A stretch of 64,000 nucleotides of DNA, taken from the NCBI GenBank assembly GCA_003194525.1, contig NBIV01000049.1:1-64000 (forward strand). Reading direction: 5' to 3'. The stretch is from Gracilariopsis chorda. Its lineage: Eukaryota; Rhodophyta; Florideophyceae; Gracilariales; Gracilariaceae. The translations under genes were made by a program, and so were the position numbers. Shown here one piece after another: positions 20,444 to 31,461 of this stretch (positions are counted from its first letter, which is position 1; each line of letters begins with the position of its first letter). The notes under the pieces were generated by a model. That model was not told the origin of the DNA and made no database searches. It saw nothing but the letters and a program-made list of their open reading frames with translations.

Positions 20444-20692
20444 CACATGTACATGATAACGGATGGGTACCATATGCCAGATGCGGTGCATCGCGAGAAA
20501 GGGTTCAAACCTCAGTTTGTGGAGGACGATAAGCGACTTTATGGGGCGGGTGATGATGTGGAGAATGAGGACGGAATGAATGACGTCGTGGATATAGAGA
20601 TGGAATCAGGAAGCGGCGAGGAGGAACTGGATGCGGGGAGTGATGTGGGGGAAGGAACGGGGGAGAGAGTGATTTTAGAACTGGAGGAATGA
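20444..20692 (+). pseudogene. 2OG dioxygenase-domain protein, 3' part after the gypsy insertion
   Basis: Removing element A and one GGTAT duplication makes codon TAT at 9959-9961 continue in phase with CAC at 20444. The protein proceeds RYHMYMITDGYHMPDAVH and then an acidic, Gly/Glu/Asp-rich tail to a stop at 20690-20692. The RYHMYM segment follows the distal His as expected for the C-terminal strand that carries the 2-oxoglutarate-binding Arg in this fold. The acidic tail of about 55 residues has no recognisable motif. Confidence 0.75.
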
Positions 20693-20925
20693 ACGGGTAA
20701 CTACGGCTTCGACATTCTTGTTGGTACAAGTAAAAAATCGTTTGCTGCTTGTAAATGGGCTGAGGACTTTCTTTCGCTGCATGTTGGTCTTTGTACAACT
20801 TGCACAGATGATGAGCTTGTGGCAATGGTGCTTTGACAAATGCGTATGACGTTGTCGGTGCTGCAAATGCGTGCAGTTGGCGTTAGAAAAACGGGTGCCA
20901 AAAAAAAACAAATGTTTGCGGTTTT
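20693..20925. other. Spacer after the dioxygenase gene
   Basis: Short unique sequence with A-rich runs (near 20888-20902) between the stop codon and the second palindromic array; it may contain the 3' end of the transcript. No ORF is supported. Confidence 0.4.
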
Positions 20926-21460
20926 TCAGTGGTTTGAGGGCCACCACAGTGCGCATGTACGACAGGAAAACGTCCCTTCGTACATGGCGGCGGTGGTCGC
21001 TCGACCACTGCAGGCTAAAAAAATTGTAATTTTTGGGAGCGCCAGTGGTCGAGCAACCACAGCGCGAATGTACGACAGGAAAAAGTCCTGTCGTACATGG
21101 TGGCGGTGGTCGCTCGACCACTGCAAGCAAAAAATTGTATTTTTTTTGGAGCGCCAGTGGTAGAGCGACCACTGCGCGCATGTGCGACAGGAAAACGTCC
21201 TGTCGTACATTGCAGCGGTGGTCGCTCGACCACTGCAGTCTAAAAAATTGTAATGTTTTGAAGCGCCAGTGATCGAGCAACCAGCGCGGGCATGTGCGAT
21301 AGTAAAAATAGTCGTCTTACAAGCGTGCAGCGGTGGTCGTTCGACCACTGCAGTCTAAAAAATTGTAATGTTTTGAAGCGCCAGTGATCGAGCAACCAGT
21401 GCGGGCATGTGCGATAGTAAAAATTGTCGTCTTACAAGCGTGCAGCGGTCGCTTATTCAC
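20926..21460. repeat. Second palindromic ~113-bp array (5 units)
   Basis: The units have GTGGTCG-type palindromes near 20929, 21042, 21156, 21268 and 21382, spaced 112-114 bp, in the same orientation as the array at 5005-5760. The arms TGTACGACAGGA/TCCTGTCGTACA are well kept in the first three units. The last two have drifted together (TGTGCGATAGTAAAAAT...) and are nearly identical to each other, indicating a late local duplication. The two arrays bracket the dioxygenase gene. Confidence 0.9.
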
Positions 21461-22099
21461 GGATCATTAAAACTTGTAAGGAATTGGGACTTTTAGTTGT
21501 TAAGCGAGTACTTTGAAATGAGTTTCATCGGTCAGGCATTGTTGTGCAAGGCTGTTTTACCTTTTCAAAGCTTAAGGTTCCCAACAGCGTGTGGTAGCGT
21601 TTTGGGGAGCGCGTCGTGTTTGCCAGCGCGTCAAAGGTCTCGCTGTTGTCAATTAACCTCCTCGCACGCGTTTAAAACGATTCCAAATACAACGGTGTGC
21701 TTTGTCGCCGTCGAGGTATGTAAACAAAGCATCTATGCCAAAGTAAAGCCCAGCGCTTGTTGTTCGTGGCGTTTTCAGGTTTTGCAGTCGTGGGGAGTTA
21801 GCGACAACCCAAGGGGTGTTGTTGTGTTGTTTTGGGTGATAAATTAAACATAAGCAGCTCATGGGAGCTTTGGTTGCCGAAAAGGCTGTACCACTATACC
21901 TGCCATAGGAAAGATTTGTAGAGGTTTAAGAACAGTGTAGGGTTTTTATTTGTGTGGGTGTTATTCTTCGTAGCTGTACGTAAAACGCTGCTATGCCGAA
22001 AATTGGGTTGTATGGAGAACATTTTTTGGTGGGTTTTTACGGTTTTTAGTGTGGGGCATGGGCCTGCCCCCCAACGGTTCTACGCTGTTGTATTTTTTT
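21461..22099. other. No recognisable gene
   Basis: Unique sequence between the second array and decayed gypsy C. Frames of about 115 codons on the plus strand (21497-21847 and 21952-22299) show no motif and are not supported. Confidence 0.4.
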
Positions 22100-25000
22100 C
22101 ATCCTGGCAACAAGTGCTCGTGCTTTCAGCTGACTTTCCGCCAATAACGCCGAGGTCAACCGAGATCCTTGGCGGGATGTTGCGGTGTAGAGAAGACACA
22201 ACGGGTGGCACCCTTAAGAGGGCTCGTGACCTCCCGTTTCCTACGGCCTTTCCAGCATTGGCGTTTCCTTGCGAGGGTTACGTACTGGCTTCCGGTTGAA
22301 CCGCAGCGTGATTCTAGTCTGCGTACGGGTGTCGCAGTGTCGGTGGCGACTACGCCGTCGGGTTTCCGGTGGGTTGAAGACTCTCTGGCGAGGTCGCCGT
22401 GCCCGTCTTCGGGATTGATTGCCGTGTTCCACGGCTTGCCTCCGTTTGCAATGACGGCAAAACTTCCACGACAGAGTGATTTTACTCTCACGGAGCGACG
22501 GGAGAGTTAAAGACCGCACTGCAGGTATATATCCCCGCTGAGGTTACTGCTGCAGATGGCTAAGAAGTTTGGCTAAAAATTCGAGGGGTATCAAACGAAG
22601 TCGGACGGTCCGATAAAATCAGAAGATCCGAGAGTCCGTGGTTACAGTGTAGCGCGACGAGAGGTCGTTGACCTATCGCTGCTCCTATGGTGTCTGAAAC
22701 CTTTCTAACGGAACCTGGTGCTGATGCAGCCGCTGAAGCAGGAGGAGGGGCGACAACAAGGCGGTCTTGCGAGGGACGCTCTTGCTTTTGGCCTATCTTT
22801 ATGACCACAGTGTCGGAGCTCGATGAAATGACCTTAAAAGGGCCATCCGCTACAGGCCAGAGCTTGTAGCACTTCTCCCCTCCCGGGTTATAGAACTCCT
22901 TGCGGACAAATACGAAGTCCCCGCCGTTGATCTGTACTGCAGTGTTACCGTGCAAGCGGGTATCAAAACCGTGCTTGTAGGCAATCTGAGGGCGGACCAT
23001 GGACAACAGGGAGGTCTTCACCACCGTTAAGAGGTGCTCGTAGCTTCGTACAGAAGGGGTCGCCGAATTGCTCTCGGATCATCTTCTCGGTAGTGAAAGG
23101 TACGAAGTTACCTGGTAGGGGTTTCTCAGTATCGCCGGAGGCGAACACTGCATCCATTGCGCCTTGCAATGTCCAGTTTTCTGGCCACTCCGGATCTTCC
23201 AGGCCTTGACCGTCAACGGTAAAACAGAAGATCTCATCCTCATCCAAGGTAGCCTGGGTTTCTCCCGTTGTGCATAGGCGAGACAGTGCGCCCGGTTGGG
23301 TCTTGAAGGAACCATTTTTATAAACGACGTCAAAGTCAAATCTGCGAGGCGGAGTCACCACCGTATCAAGCACCCTGATGGATCAACGATGTTTATCAGC
23401 TACCACCTCAACAAGGAGTGGTTCTTGTAGACTTTAACGTGCACACCCATGATATAAAAAGAAGGTAGACAACTTTTAGATCACAGCTGGGGATTCCTTC
23501 TCCGGTAACGTAATAGTTCCGCTTCGGTAAGTTAAGGGTCCGAGACCAGTAGCCCAACGGTTTGCGCTCCCCTTCGGAGGTTGTTTGAAACGAAGAACAG
23601 CCCAATTTGTGGTCGCCGAAGTTTTTTTTCATGGAGAATGGAAGCTCAGACTTCGAAAAAGACAAAAAGGAGCGGATTTCAAAGCCTAAATCAAGGACTT
23701 GAATGTTTCCGACTGGTGGCAGTGAATGAGTCAAGGTTTGGCGGCTGAACTTTGCGAAGGAGTGCGTTACGCGGTTCGGCCATCTCCGAAAAGTTTGATA
23801 TAAACCGTCAATAGAGGTTGATGAGTCCACTCAAGGAGCGGAGGTCCGTCTGAGTCCCGGGTTCCTGGGACTCAGCGAGGGACGTCATCCGATCTTTTTC
23901 GATCTTTAACCGTCCCGAGCGGATAATGTGACCGAGGTCCTGCACTGTATTGGTGAAGAACTCACATTTTCTCAATTTGAGGGTTATGCCTACGTTGCGC
24001 AGTACAGTCACCAAGGCACTAATATGGTCCAGATGCTCGTCCAGATTCCCGTAGAAGATTATAATATCATCAGGATAGACCAAACAAGTGCACCGCTTCA
24101 AACGGCTCATGAGGATGCCAATAGCTCTTTGAAAGGTAGCAGATGCATTTTGCGGACCAAACGGCGTGAGTTTGAAACGGTAACTACCACAATGGCATAC
24201 GAAAGCCGGTTTATCACGGTTCTCATTCCTGAATGAAACCTGCCAAGACCCCCAATTGGTACCCAAAGTCGTGAACAAGGTAGCCTCTCCGAGGGAGTCC
24301 ATGAACTCATCCATTCGTAGAATGAGATATGTATCCCGCACCGTCTAGCCAACGGTATTCAACGCAGAAGCGCCACGTGCCATCTGTTTTCAAAGCCAGT
24401 ACTACTGAAGATCCCCATGGCGACTGCGCCGGTTTAACCACTCCAGCCCAGAACATGCGTTCCATTTGGAATTGTTTCTCTTCCCGAGCTTTCAGTCCCG
24501 CCCCCTAAGGGGGTTGCGCGACCGGCCGCGTATCCAGTAGAAGATCTATCCGATGTTGAGTCGTATTAGTCTCACCCAGTGAGCCATCGCACATCGTGGT
24601 AAAATCCTGCAACATGTCGTGGAGACGACCCCAATGGGAAACAGGCACGTGGTTGAGATCAAGGTCTTCAGGGGCCTTGATAGCATCAATCTTGTCATAA
24701 CTTGTGGGTTCATGCCTTTCGGCTGGTGCTTGGCCCTGTTTCCTCGGTTTCCGTCCGTCCTCTCGGTGCCCATCTGATTGCTCGGCCAAACTCCCATCGC
24801 TGAGTGTACTGATGTTCCTAGATAAGAGTTTCTCGTCCTGTTATTCAGCGATTCCGAGGACGTCGGCAGCAGTCACCCTAGTAGAGAGCATTGCCAACGG
24901 ATATGGAGTTACTGAGCCAAATACTTGGTTTTTCACCAGGCACTGGGGCTCATTGCCATGTTTAGCAACAAGTACTCTGAAAGGGATATCGGTCGTGATG

Positions 25001-25893
25001 CTCACGATAAAATTGGCTACAGCCAACTATGACCTTTCATAGAGGGACGCAGAGGTTTGAATAACTCAAATCCCCTGTTGACAGGAATTGAAATTCACCA
25101 TTACCTGAGAGGCAGGTGGTATTGAAACCGATGGGGCAGCTCGGAGCTTGTTAGGTTACTGGGATTTCAGCGGTCGTTCTTGTGCAGCAGGCAGAGAAAC
25201 GGGCTTCTTCAACCCCCGCTTCAGCGGTTGAGGAACACTGGGGACTGACGACGCGTCCTTGGGTTTCACCTGCTTAGGGCGTGGCCGAACTGCCTCGACA
25301 AACCTGCCGCAATAGTCAAATCTCAGTACAACTGGACCTGCCATTGAACGGCATATAATGAAGCAGAGCTTCACAACAGACCTTCTGAGGCGTACAACCA
25401 GATCCATATTTCCAACCGTCCTCAACGGATTATTAATCGCATCAGCGACATCGGGCACTGTACCAAAGCGGATTAAAGACCGCAATTGCGGAGCTAAGGT
25501 CGATTCCACAATTAAGTTTGGCCCAGCGCCAGTGTCTAGCACGGTCAAGTATCTCACCATAAGCTTATGTGGCCCAAGATCAGTACAAATCTTGTAGTTT
25601 CATTTGACCATCACCATGAATCGATCCAGGATCCGGTTATTCTTAATCCGTATCCACGGAAGACACAAAACACCAAAGTGTTTCGAGTACGAATGTGCGG
25701 TGTCTCTCCTGTTTAGGATTTTCACCGGGGAGCGAGGCAGCGGCGCCTCGGGCGTCGTCAGCCTCAACGCTGAGGACGCTTCTCCCATGTGGGAGACTCC
25801 CTCAATTAGTTTCCATTTGAAGGGTTTGTGTCGGGCTCCGCCCGCGTTCCTCAAAAACGATAGCATTATCTCTTTTGGGGTTGGAACTCGCAT
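22100..25893 (-). pseudogene. pol: pol remnant of gypsy C, integrase core deleted
   Basis: Reading right to left, fragments in several phases match A. Protease (VLDTGAGPNL, 25156-25560) comes first, then the linker (24505-25026) and RT (23808-24341, with the expected aspartate pair decayed to YPDDIIIF). RT/RNase H follow (23408-23830, including GYWSRTLNL), then the end of RNase H plus the pre-integrase region (22963-23373), and the integrase C-terminal part (22560-23024, GDFVFVRKEFYNP). The HHCC and DDE core between the last two are missing. The linker region can be traced to about 22100. The RNase H junction reads in one phase here, unlike in A. Confidence 0.85.
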
Positions 25894-25919
25894 CAGCGAT
25901 GATGGAAGGAGAAGCTTTC

Positions 25920-27801
25920 TGTGGCAGTGTCAGCGAAGAAACAACCGGTTGCTCCTGCTTTGACTTCTGCAACGGTTAATAACCCAGTGTAATGGCTAAA
26001 TCGGTCTTGGCACAGAGGTACGATCCCACGTGCACGGAGTTCTTTTCGTCTGAGTTCAGAGCTTTGTAATTATCCACCACCAATTGGGACATCTCCCGAA
26101 GAGGTAGGAGACACTGTGGGGATGTGTGCACGCGCTTTTAGCACAAGTGGCATATCAAACCAAATCTCGCGCTTCGTGGCTGTGACAACCGTTTGGTTGA
26201 GAACCTCCCGAGATTCCAGTTTTCCTCCCATGCAGGGCGCTGACCATGGGTCATTCCGTTTGAGAATGGTATCTTCAAGCCTGGCATCGGGTGACCGTTT
26301 GCCTACATTGTTGGGTCCACCGGCGTTTCCGCTAATGCGGTGGGAAATGTACCCTCCGTCGTCGATGGCAAGTCCGTAGTCGGGATCAAAACACCGTCTT
26401 GATGGATACCTTGAACTTTGTCATAACCCAGATTAGGATTGTCGCTGGCTCCAATGCAGATCGAAGAAGATCCCGTCTGAAGCCTGAGTGCGCGGGTTGC
26501 ATTCTGCTGGGTACTTGAATCACGCGCACGCAGAGCTTCACCCTCTGCGCGTGTGAACTGGATCAATTCCAGGTACGTCACCTTCGGATGTTGCTCCCGA
26601 TAGTGGGCTACCAATGTTTTGATGGGTGGGTCCAGTTCATCTATAAACATGGTACAGCGCTCCCCCAAGGGATAAACATTACCAAAACGGTGGAAGGCCT
26701 TATTGAGGCGTACAGAGTAGTCGGTTTCCGATTCTTCAGAGTTCTGGCGTGTGTCGCGTAACGCAAGAATAGCCGCTTGGACGGTGTTGGTGGCCTAAGA
26801 GCGCAGAAGGTATTGCAATGCCTCCGTTCTACATGTTATACTGCCATCATAGGCCTGCGAGGAACCTCGAATGGCAATAAACTAATCTTTAGCAGCACCC
26901 CGTGAGAAATACGGTAACGCCAAGTACGCTTGAGCCTCACTCTTACCAAGAATATTGGCTTTTGCCACAAAATGTGCGAGAAAGTTGAGAAGCAGAATTG
27001 GATCATCCACATTGAAGTACTGGTTACGCATAGAAAGCTGCATCCACTCGATGCAGCCTTTCACCTTACTCGTGTCACGGGGCTTCCTTTCTAAGGAGGT
27101 GTCTTCCAGCCAGTAGTATCGGTAAGATAACAACTGCCTGTAACGCGGGTTAGTCGGCTTCAGGGGCTTCAGCCCCGGGTGCCTTCTATCCTTTGTAAGA
27201 GCGCAGAAGGCACCCTTAGTGGCCGTCGACCGCTTCGAGCGGGAACTCCGCCCATTGCAATCGGCATGGCGAGAGTCGTCCAAGAAAAAGGAATCATCCG
27301 AGTCGATATGGGGCTTCCTCCTGTACTTCCACGACCTGTGGTTATCCTGGAAGTCTGGGCGATCGGCGGGTTCAGACACCACTAGTTTGGCAGCAGCGGC
27401 GGGAGTGTACAGAGTGTTTTCGACGGATTCCAATCGGATTTGCACCCGATCGAATCTGTTCTCTATACCTTGGACGAAGGTAGCGAGAACCCCAAAATAT
27501 TCGAGCATAGATTTAAAGTCCACCCGTAATAAAGGGTTTTCATCAGCTACCCCTGCACAGGGTGAGCGTCCAAATTTCCTCGTAAAGAGATGAGTTCCCC
27601 TACGAGGGCGTTGTGTGCCGCTCTCAGATTGCAGATCTGCTCCTCCAGGTAGAGAATTAGAAACTGGTCGACTAACCGCAGAAGGAGGTAATCAACCGTA
27701 ACAGCAGCTGCAGGCCCGGCTCCTGTGGTAAAGTTCTCCGGCGTTGTCGTGGTTGGTTCTTCCTGTTCCAGGTCTATTCCCGGGGCGCGGGCGTCATCCA
27801 A
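25920..27801 (-). pseudogene. gag: gag remnant of gypsy C
   Basis: Three main fragments (27547-27801, 26882-27523, 26303-26668) plus a tail to about 25920 match Gag of A and B, including RYRQLLSYRYYWLEDTSLE and the GERCTMFIDELDP motif. The zinc knuckle region near 26130 is damaged (a stop replaces part of it). Not functional. Confidence 0.85.
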
Positions 27802-27987
27802 TTCCTGGATTCCACCACCTTAGTGGGAGCGACTGCAAGGCGTAGGCGGCTCGGCACCACATGGCTTGCGTCCCATCGATCAGAACCATTCTAACGGAAT
27901 ATCCAGTGACAAAAAAAACCAAGAAAAGGGCAAAGGGACTCAAAGAGGACATGATAAAGACAGTTGTTCTAATTCAGGAGAGCGCTT

Positions 27988-28803
27988 CTTAGTGCAATGC
28001 CCTGTAAAAAGAGCACGAAAAAGACTTCCAAATCTTCTTCACACGAGGTACGCACGGCGGTAGAGCCCTGCAGGGGTTCATTGCAACGAGGCCGGGTGTA
28101 AACCGGGACTGACCTTTCGCGACTTGCGCAGGAATATTGATTGGACAACGATCTGTATCCTCCAAAGAAGCAGTATAGCCAAGTGAGTGGCAGTTTCACC
28201 GTTAAATGAAAGGCACCAATTATCATGGATTTTACCTAAAAAGAGGCAGGAAATGAGCGAATGAAAATGGGTGCAGAGGTACTCCGACAGCGAATCACGC
28301 GAGTGTCTCGGGAAAGCTCGGCACTGCCGAAAAGAGCAAAGGAAAGGAAACCGCAGAGAGGGAAGTCACCAAGATACTGGATGGGAAATCCACGTTATGG
28401 TTTGGGAATTAAAAGGGGTTGAACGAACCCTGCACAACGGAGTAATGCTCCTTGTGGATTTAATTACCTGCCATGGCGGAAACGGACAGAGCCTACCATC
28501 AGGACGATCGCCGTTGTTGGGGCTTTAGTTGGGCGACGCCGGCGACGCCAGTGCCTTAAGTACTGTCGCCAACAGCACAGGAAATACTAAATAAGAAGAT
28601 GTACCAATTATTGGAAAAATACAACCATGCGCCCATCCACACATACGTAGCACTTCCCACGCGGTGGCATGCGCCGGTGCGGACCGTGGCTTGGCTAAGT
28701 AGAAGTTGACCGATCTCGGTACTAAATCATAAGATGAACGAAATAGGTGTACCGGAAAAACAACCAAATCTTCAGCATACCCAGTGACGGGCATTGCACT
28801 TCA
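27988..28803 (-). repeat. 5' LTR of gypsy C, diverged
   Basis: Ends resemble those of A and B (AGTGCAATGCCC at the left, GGGCATTGCACTTCA at the right), but the interior has diverged strongly, so this copy is the oldest of the three. The left boundary is uncertain by a few bases. Confidence 0.7.
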
Positions 28804-30622
28804 GATAGCAACCACCTGACTATTTCAGTTGCTGCAGTCGAATGCTCTGCACTTTAGCAATTCATGGACCTTGCCAGAAATCTTACTGCAAATGCAATAT
28901 ATGTGCGAACTGTTGTAGAAAGATGCATCAGATCCTATCAGCTCGCGATAAGAAAACAATAACTCTCCTTCAGATGTATCTCTGCCTTGCAACAATGGAA
29001 AATCAATGACAGGGTAGTGGACAGGCGCTGCGTTCTGAATTACAAACATCTCTACCAAAGCCTGACTCATGGGCCTATTTTGGAAAAAAAGGGCTTTATG
29101 CCTCTAAGAATAGTAAATTTTAATTTACAGGAACTTCTTTGGTCTGATATCGATGCGCATCTGAGCATGCCTACCGATTTCTTTGGGAAGAACGATAGTG
29201 CTTTCTCCACTCTTTCTGGCCACCAGTCCGTCATCAACATAGATTAGTAACCAGCCCCTCTCTTTTTCTGACGCCCCAAAGAACAATCCAGGGTCTGCAT
29301 TAGACTCTGTGCAACCCAATGCTTTCAAAATCTGCGCGTACTTCTTCCACGAAGCTCTTGAAGCTTGCTTGAGACTATAGAATGCCTTTTGAAGAAGGTG
29401 TACATGTTTTTTCTTCCCTTTCTGCACAAAATATTCAGACTGGGACATGTAAATGGTCTCTTTAAGCTCTTCATTTTAGAACGCCGCTCGTACGTTAAAT
29501 TGTACCAGCTCCAAATTCAAGACCACCACCATTGCCAACATTATGCTCAGCGTTGCATATCTTGCCATAGGCGCAAAGAGTTCTTTTTAATCCATATAAT
29601 TTTGTTGACGGAATCATCTGCCTACCAGTCTGGTCCGGTAACGAGTTAGGTTGCCTTAAGCGTCTCTCTCCTTGAAGTAAACGCACCTGTTGTCGACAGG
29701 ATTGCAGTCCTCCGGCCATCCAACAAGCGTCAAACCTTCGTTTCCTTCATGTTCTCCATTACTTCTTTCATTTTCTGCGTCCACTCCTGCGCTTCGTTTC
29801 CACACACAGCGTCCATGAATGTGTCTGGAACGTCCTTGTGAGACATTTCTAATGCTTCCCGAATCATCAACGAAGTCAAAGCGTTCGGCGTATACCTTGT
29901 GGTGGGTTCTCAGATTCTTCCAGAACTTCTTGGAGAGAATGGGTTATGCGTGAGCAACTTCAAATCGATCTTCACTTCTGATAATTCTTCATGAGAGTGT
30001 TTTTCTACCTCAGAGTGCTCTGTCTTCACTTCGGGCAAAACCTCGGTGTCCTCAGGTTGTGTCGTGTCCTCTACACGTCTTACCGATATCAAGTCGAGAA
30101 ATTCCGTCTTCGTGTCCTTGATGGTTTCCAACCACCCTGCTCATTCTCCATGCACCCTGACGCCCTTGGACACTTCACCATTCCTTGAATGTGGGTAGAA
30201 TAACTTGTAAGCAGGACCTCTCTCATAACCAATGAGTATACTCTTACGCGCTTCCTTCGACATATTTTCTCAATGACTTTCGTTTTTGTTTCGATATATG
30301 CACATAGCATCGTGAAATTAATGCTCGCAAGAGTGTCACACCAGGAATGATTTCCACGAAAGCCTCGTATGGTCTAACCGCATAACTGCTGGTGTAGGTC
30401 ATGGTAGGGATATAATTAGCGGTATTGACTGCATCCAAACATAGATTCTTTCGATGTGGGGTGCCTTTAAGTGCAACGAGCATCGCTCGAGCCTTATTAT
30501 CGAAGGTTCAGTTGAGGCACTTTTCTTTTTTCAGTTGGACTCCGGGCTGTATGCTTATGTGGTCTCCAATTGAACTCCTTTTTCTATTAACCACTTCCGG
30601 AAAGAGTGTGACAGATACTCCC
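28804..30622 (-). mobile_element. Copia fragment D (integrase to RNase H), decayed
   Basis: Minus-strand pieces in more than one phase, right to left, spell Ty1/copia Pol. The integrase core is at about 30500-30620 (the segment before the ERCSLH region). The integrase C-terminal part is at 30244-30483 (RPYEAFVEIIPGVTLLRALISRCYVH). An acidic linker lies near 29910-30131. RT spans 29125-29620 (APMARYATLSIMLA, KAFYSLKQASRASW, LLIYVDDGLV). A YRELIGS motif before RNase H lies near 28930-28950. Unlike copia G and H it has the usual YVDD, so it belongs to another lineage. Both ends are cut by gypsy LTRs. Confidence 0.8.
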
Positions 30623-31405
30623 TGTAGTGCAAGGCCCGGAAGCAGGAGTGCACGGAAACACGTTTGAGATCTTTCATTGTTAGAGGTGAGCCCAGTTTGG
30701 TAGAGCCCTCCCAGGAGTGGCACGACTATGTCTGGTTGTAAGCCCAAGCCCACCCATCGTGACTTGCGCAGGAAGGTCGAGGCAAGAATAAGGTATTCGC
30801 ACGAGCGGTGTATGAGGGTGGTCGTCCTCTAGAGAGGTGAAGTGTTCACTTTAGTGGCACGCGCAAACATGAGCCGTGGGTAGCTGGAAAGCCACCCTGT
30901 AAAGAGAAAAATAAGAAGGGGCTGAGTCACGAGTGTCATGACGAAGACTAGCGGCAGTGCCGAGAAATAAACCTCATACAAGGCAAACACCAAGACAGAT
31001 GGAATAAAGATCCAAATACTCGGGTCCTTTAGATAGGAAAGGGCGTTAGACTTCCTGTATGCGACGGTGCTTCACTCCAAAGAGGAGTAGAGAATACGCG
31101 AAGGCGGTGAAGTGTAGAGCCAACTCCTTAGGTTGGGGTCACTTCTTGGGGAGGGTTTACTGGTGCGATGGCAACTCACTGGCGCAGTAAGTACTAACCA
31201 TCCCAGAAATGGGTGTAAAAATAATAAACAAAATTAAGTAAACTACTGCACTTTGGTTTTACATGCCCACTACTGTGGCCAACCGCCAATTAACTCTTCC
31301 GTGTCCCACGTGTCCAATCCACTACTAGCGGTCGTAGTTCATGCAATTACTACATTACCGAAACATTCGGGAAATGAACCAAGTACCTGGAATCGTTCCC
31401 TGAGA
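30623..31405 (-). repeat. 3' LTR of gypsy B
   Basis: Starts TGTAGTGCA in plus-strand reading and can be aligned along its length with the LTR at 36694-37488. The last ten or so bases next to the polypurine tract (TATCCTCCTCCTTAG, 31406-31420) are missing. Confidence 0.85.
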
Positions 31406-31461
31406 TATCCTCCTCCTTAGTCGGGAAAGCAACTGCAGATGCAGGCAAATCCCAGCGGAAA

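Larger units (their letters stand above)
22100..28803 (-). mobile_element. Decayed Ty3/gypsy element C (A family), 3'-truncated
   Basis: A minus-strand copy of the A family is broken by many stops and frameshifts. It retains the 5' LTR (27988-28803), a blurred PBS (about 27967-27984), gag and most of pol, but the integrase core is deleted near 23000 and no 3' LTR is seen. The left limit is approximate: hairpin-rich sequence like the pol linker of A can be followed to about 22100. On the right the LTR abuts copia fragment D. Confidence 0.85.
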
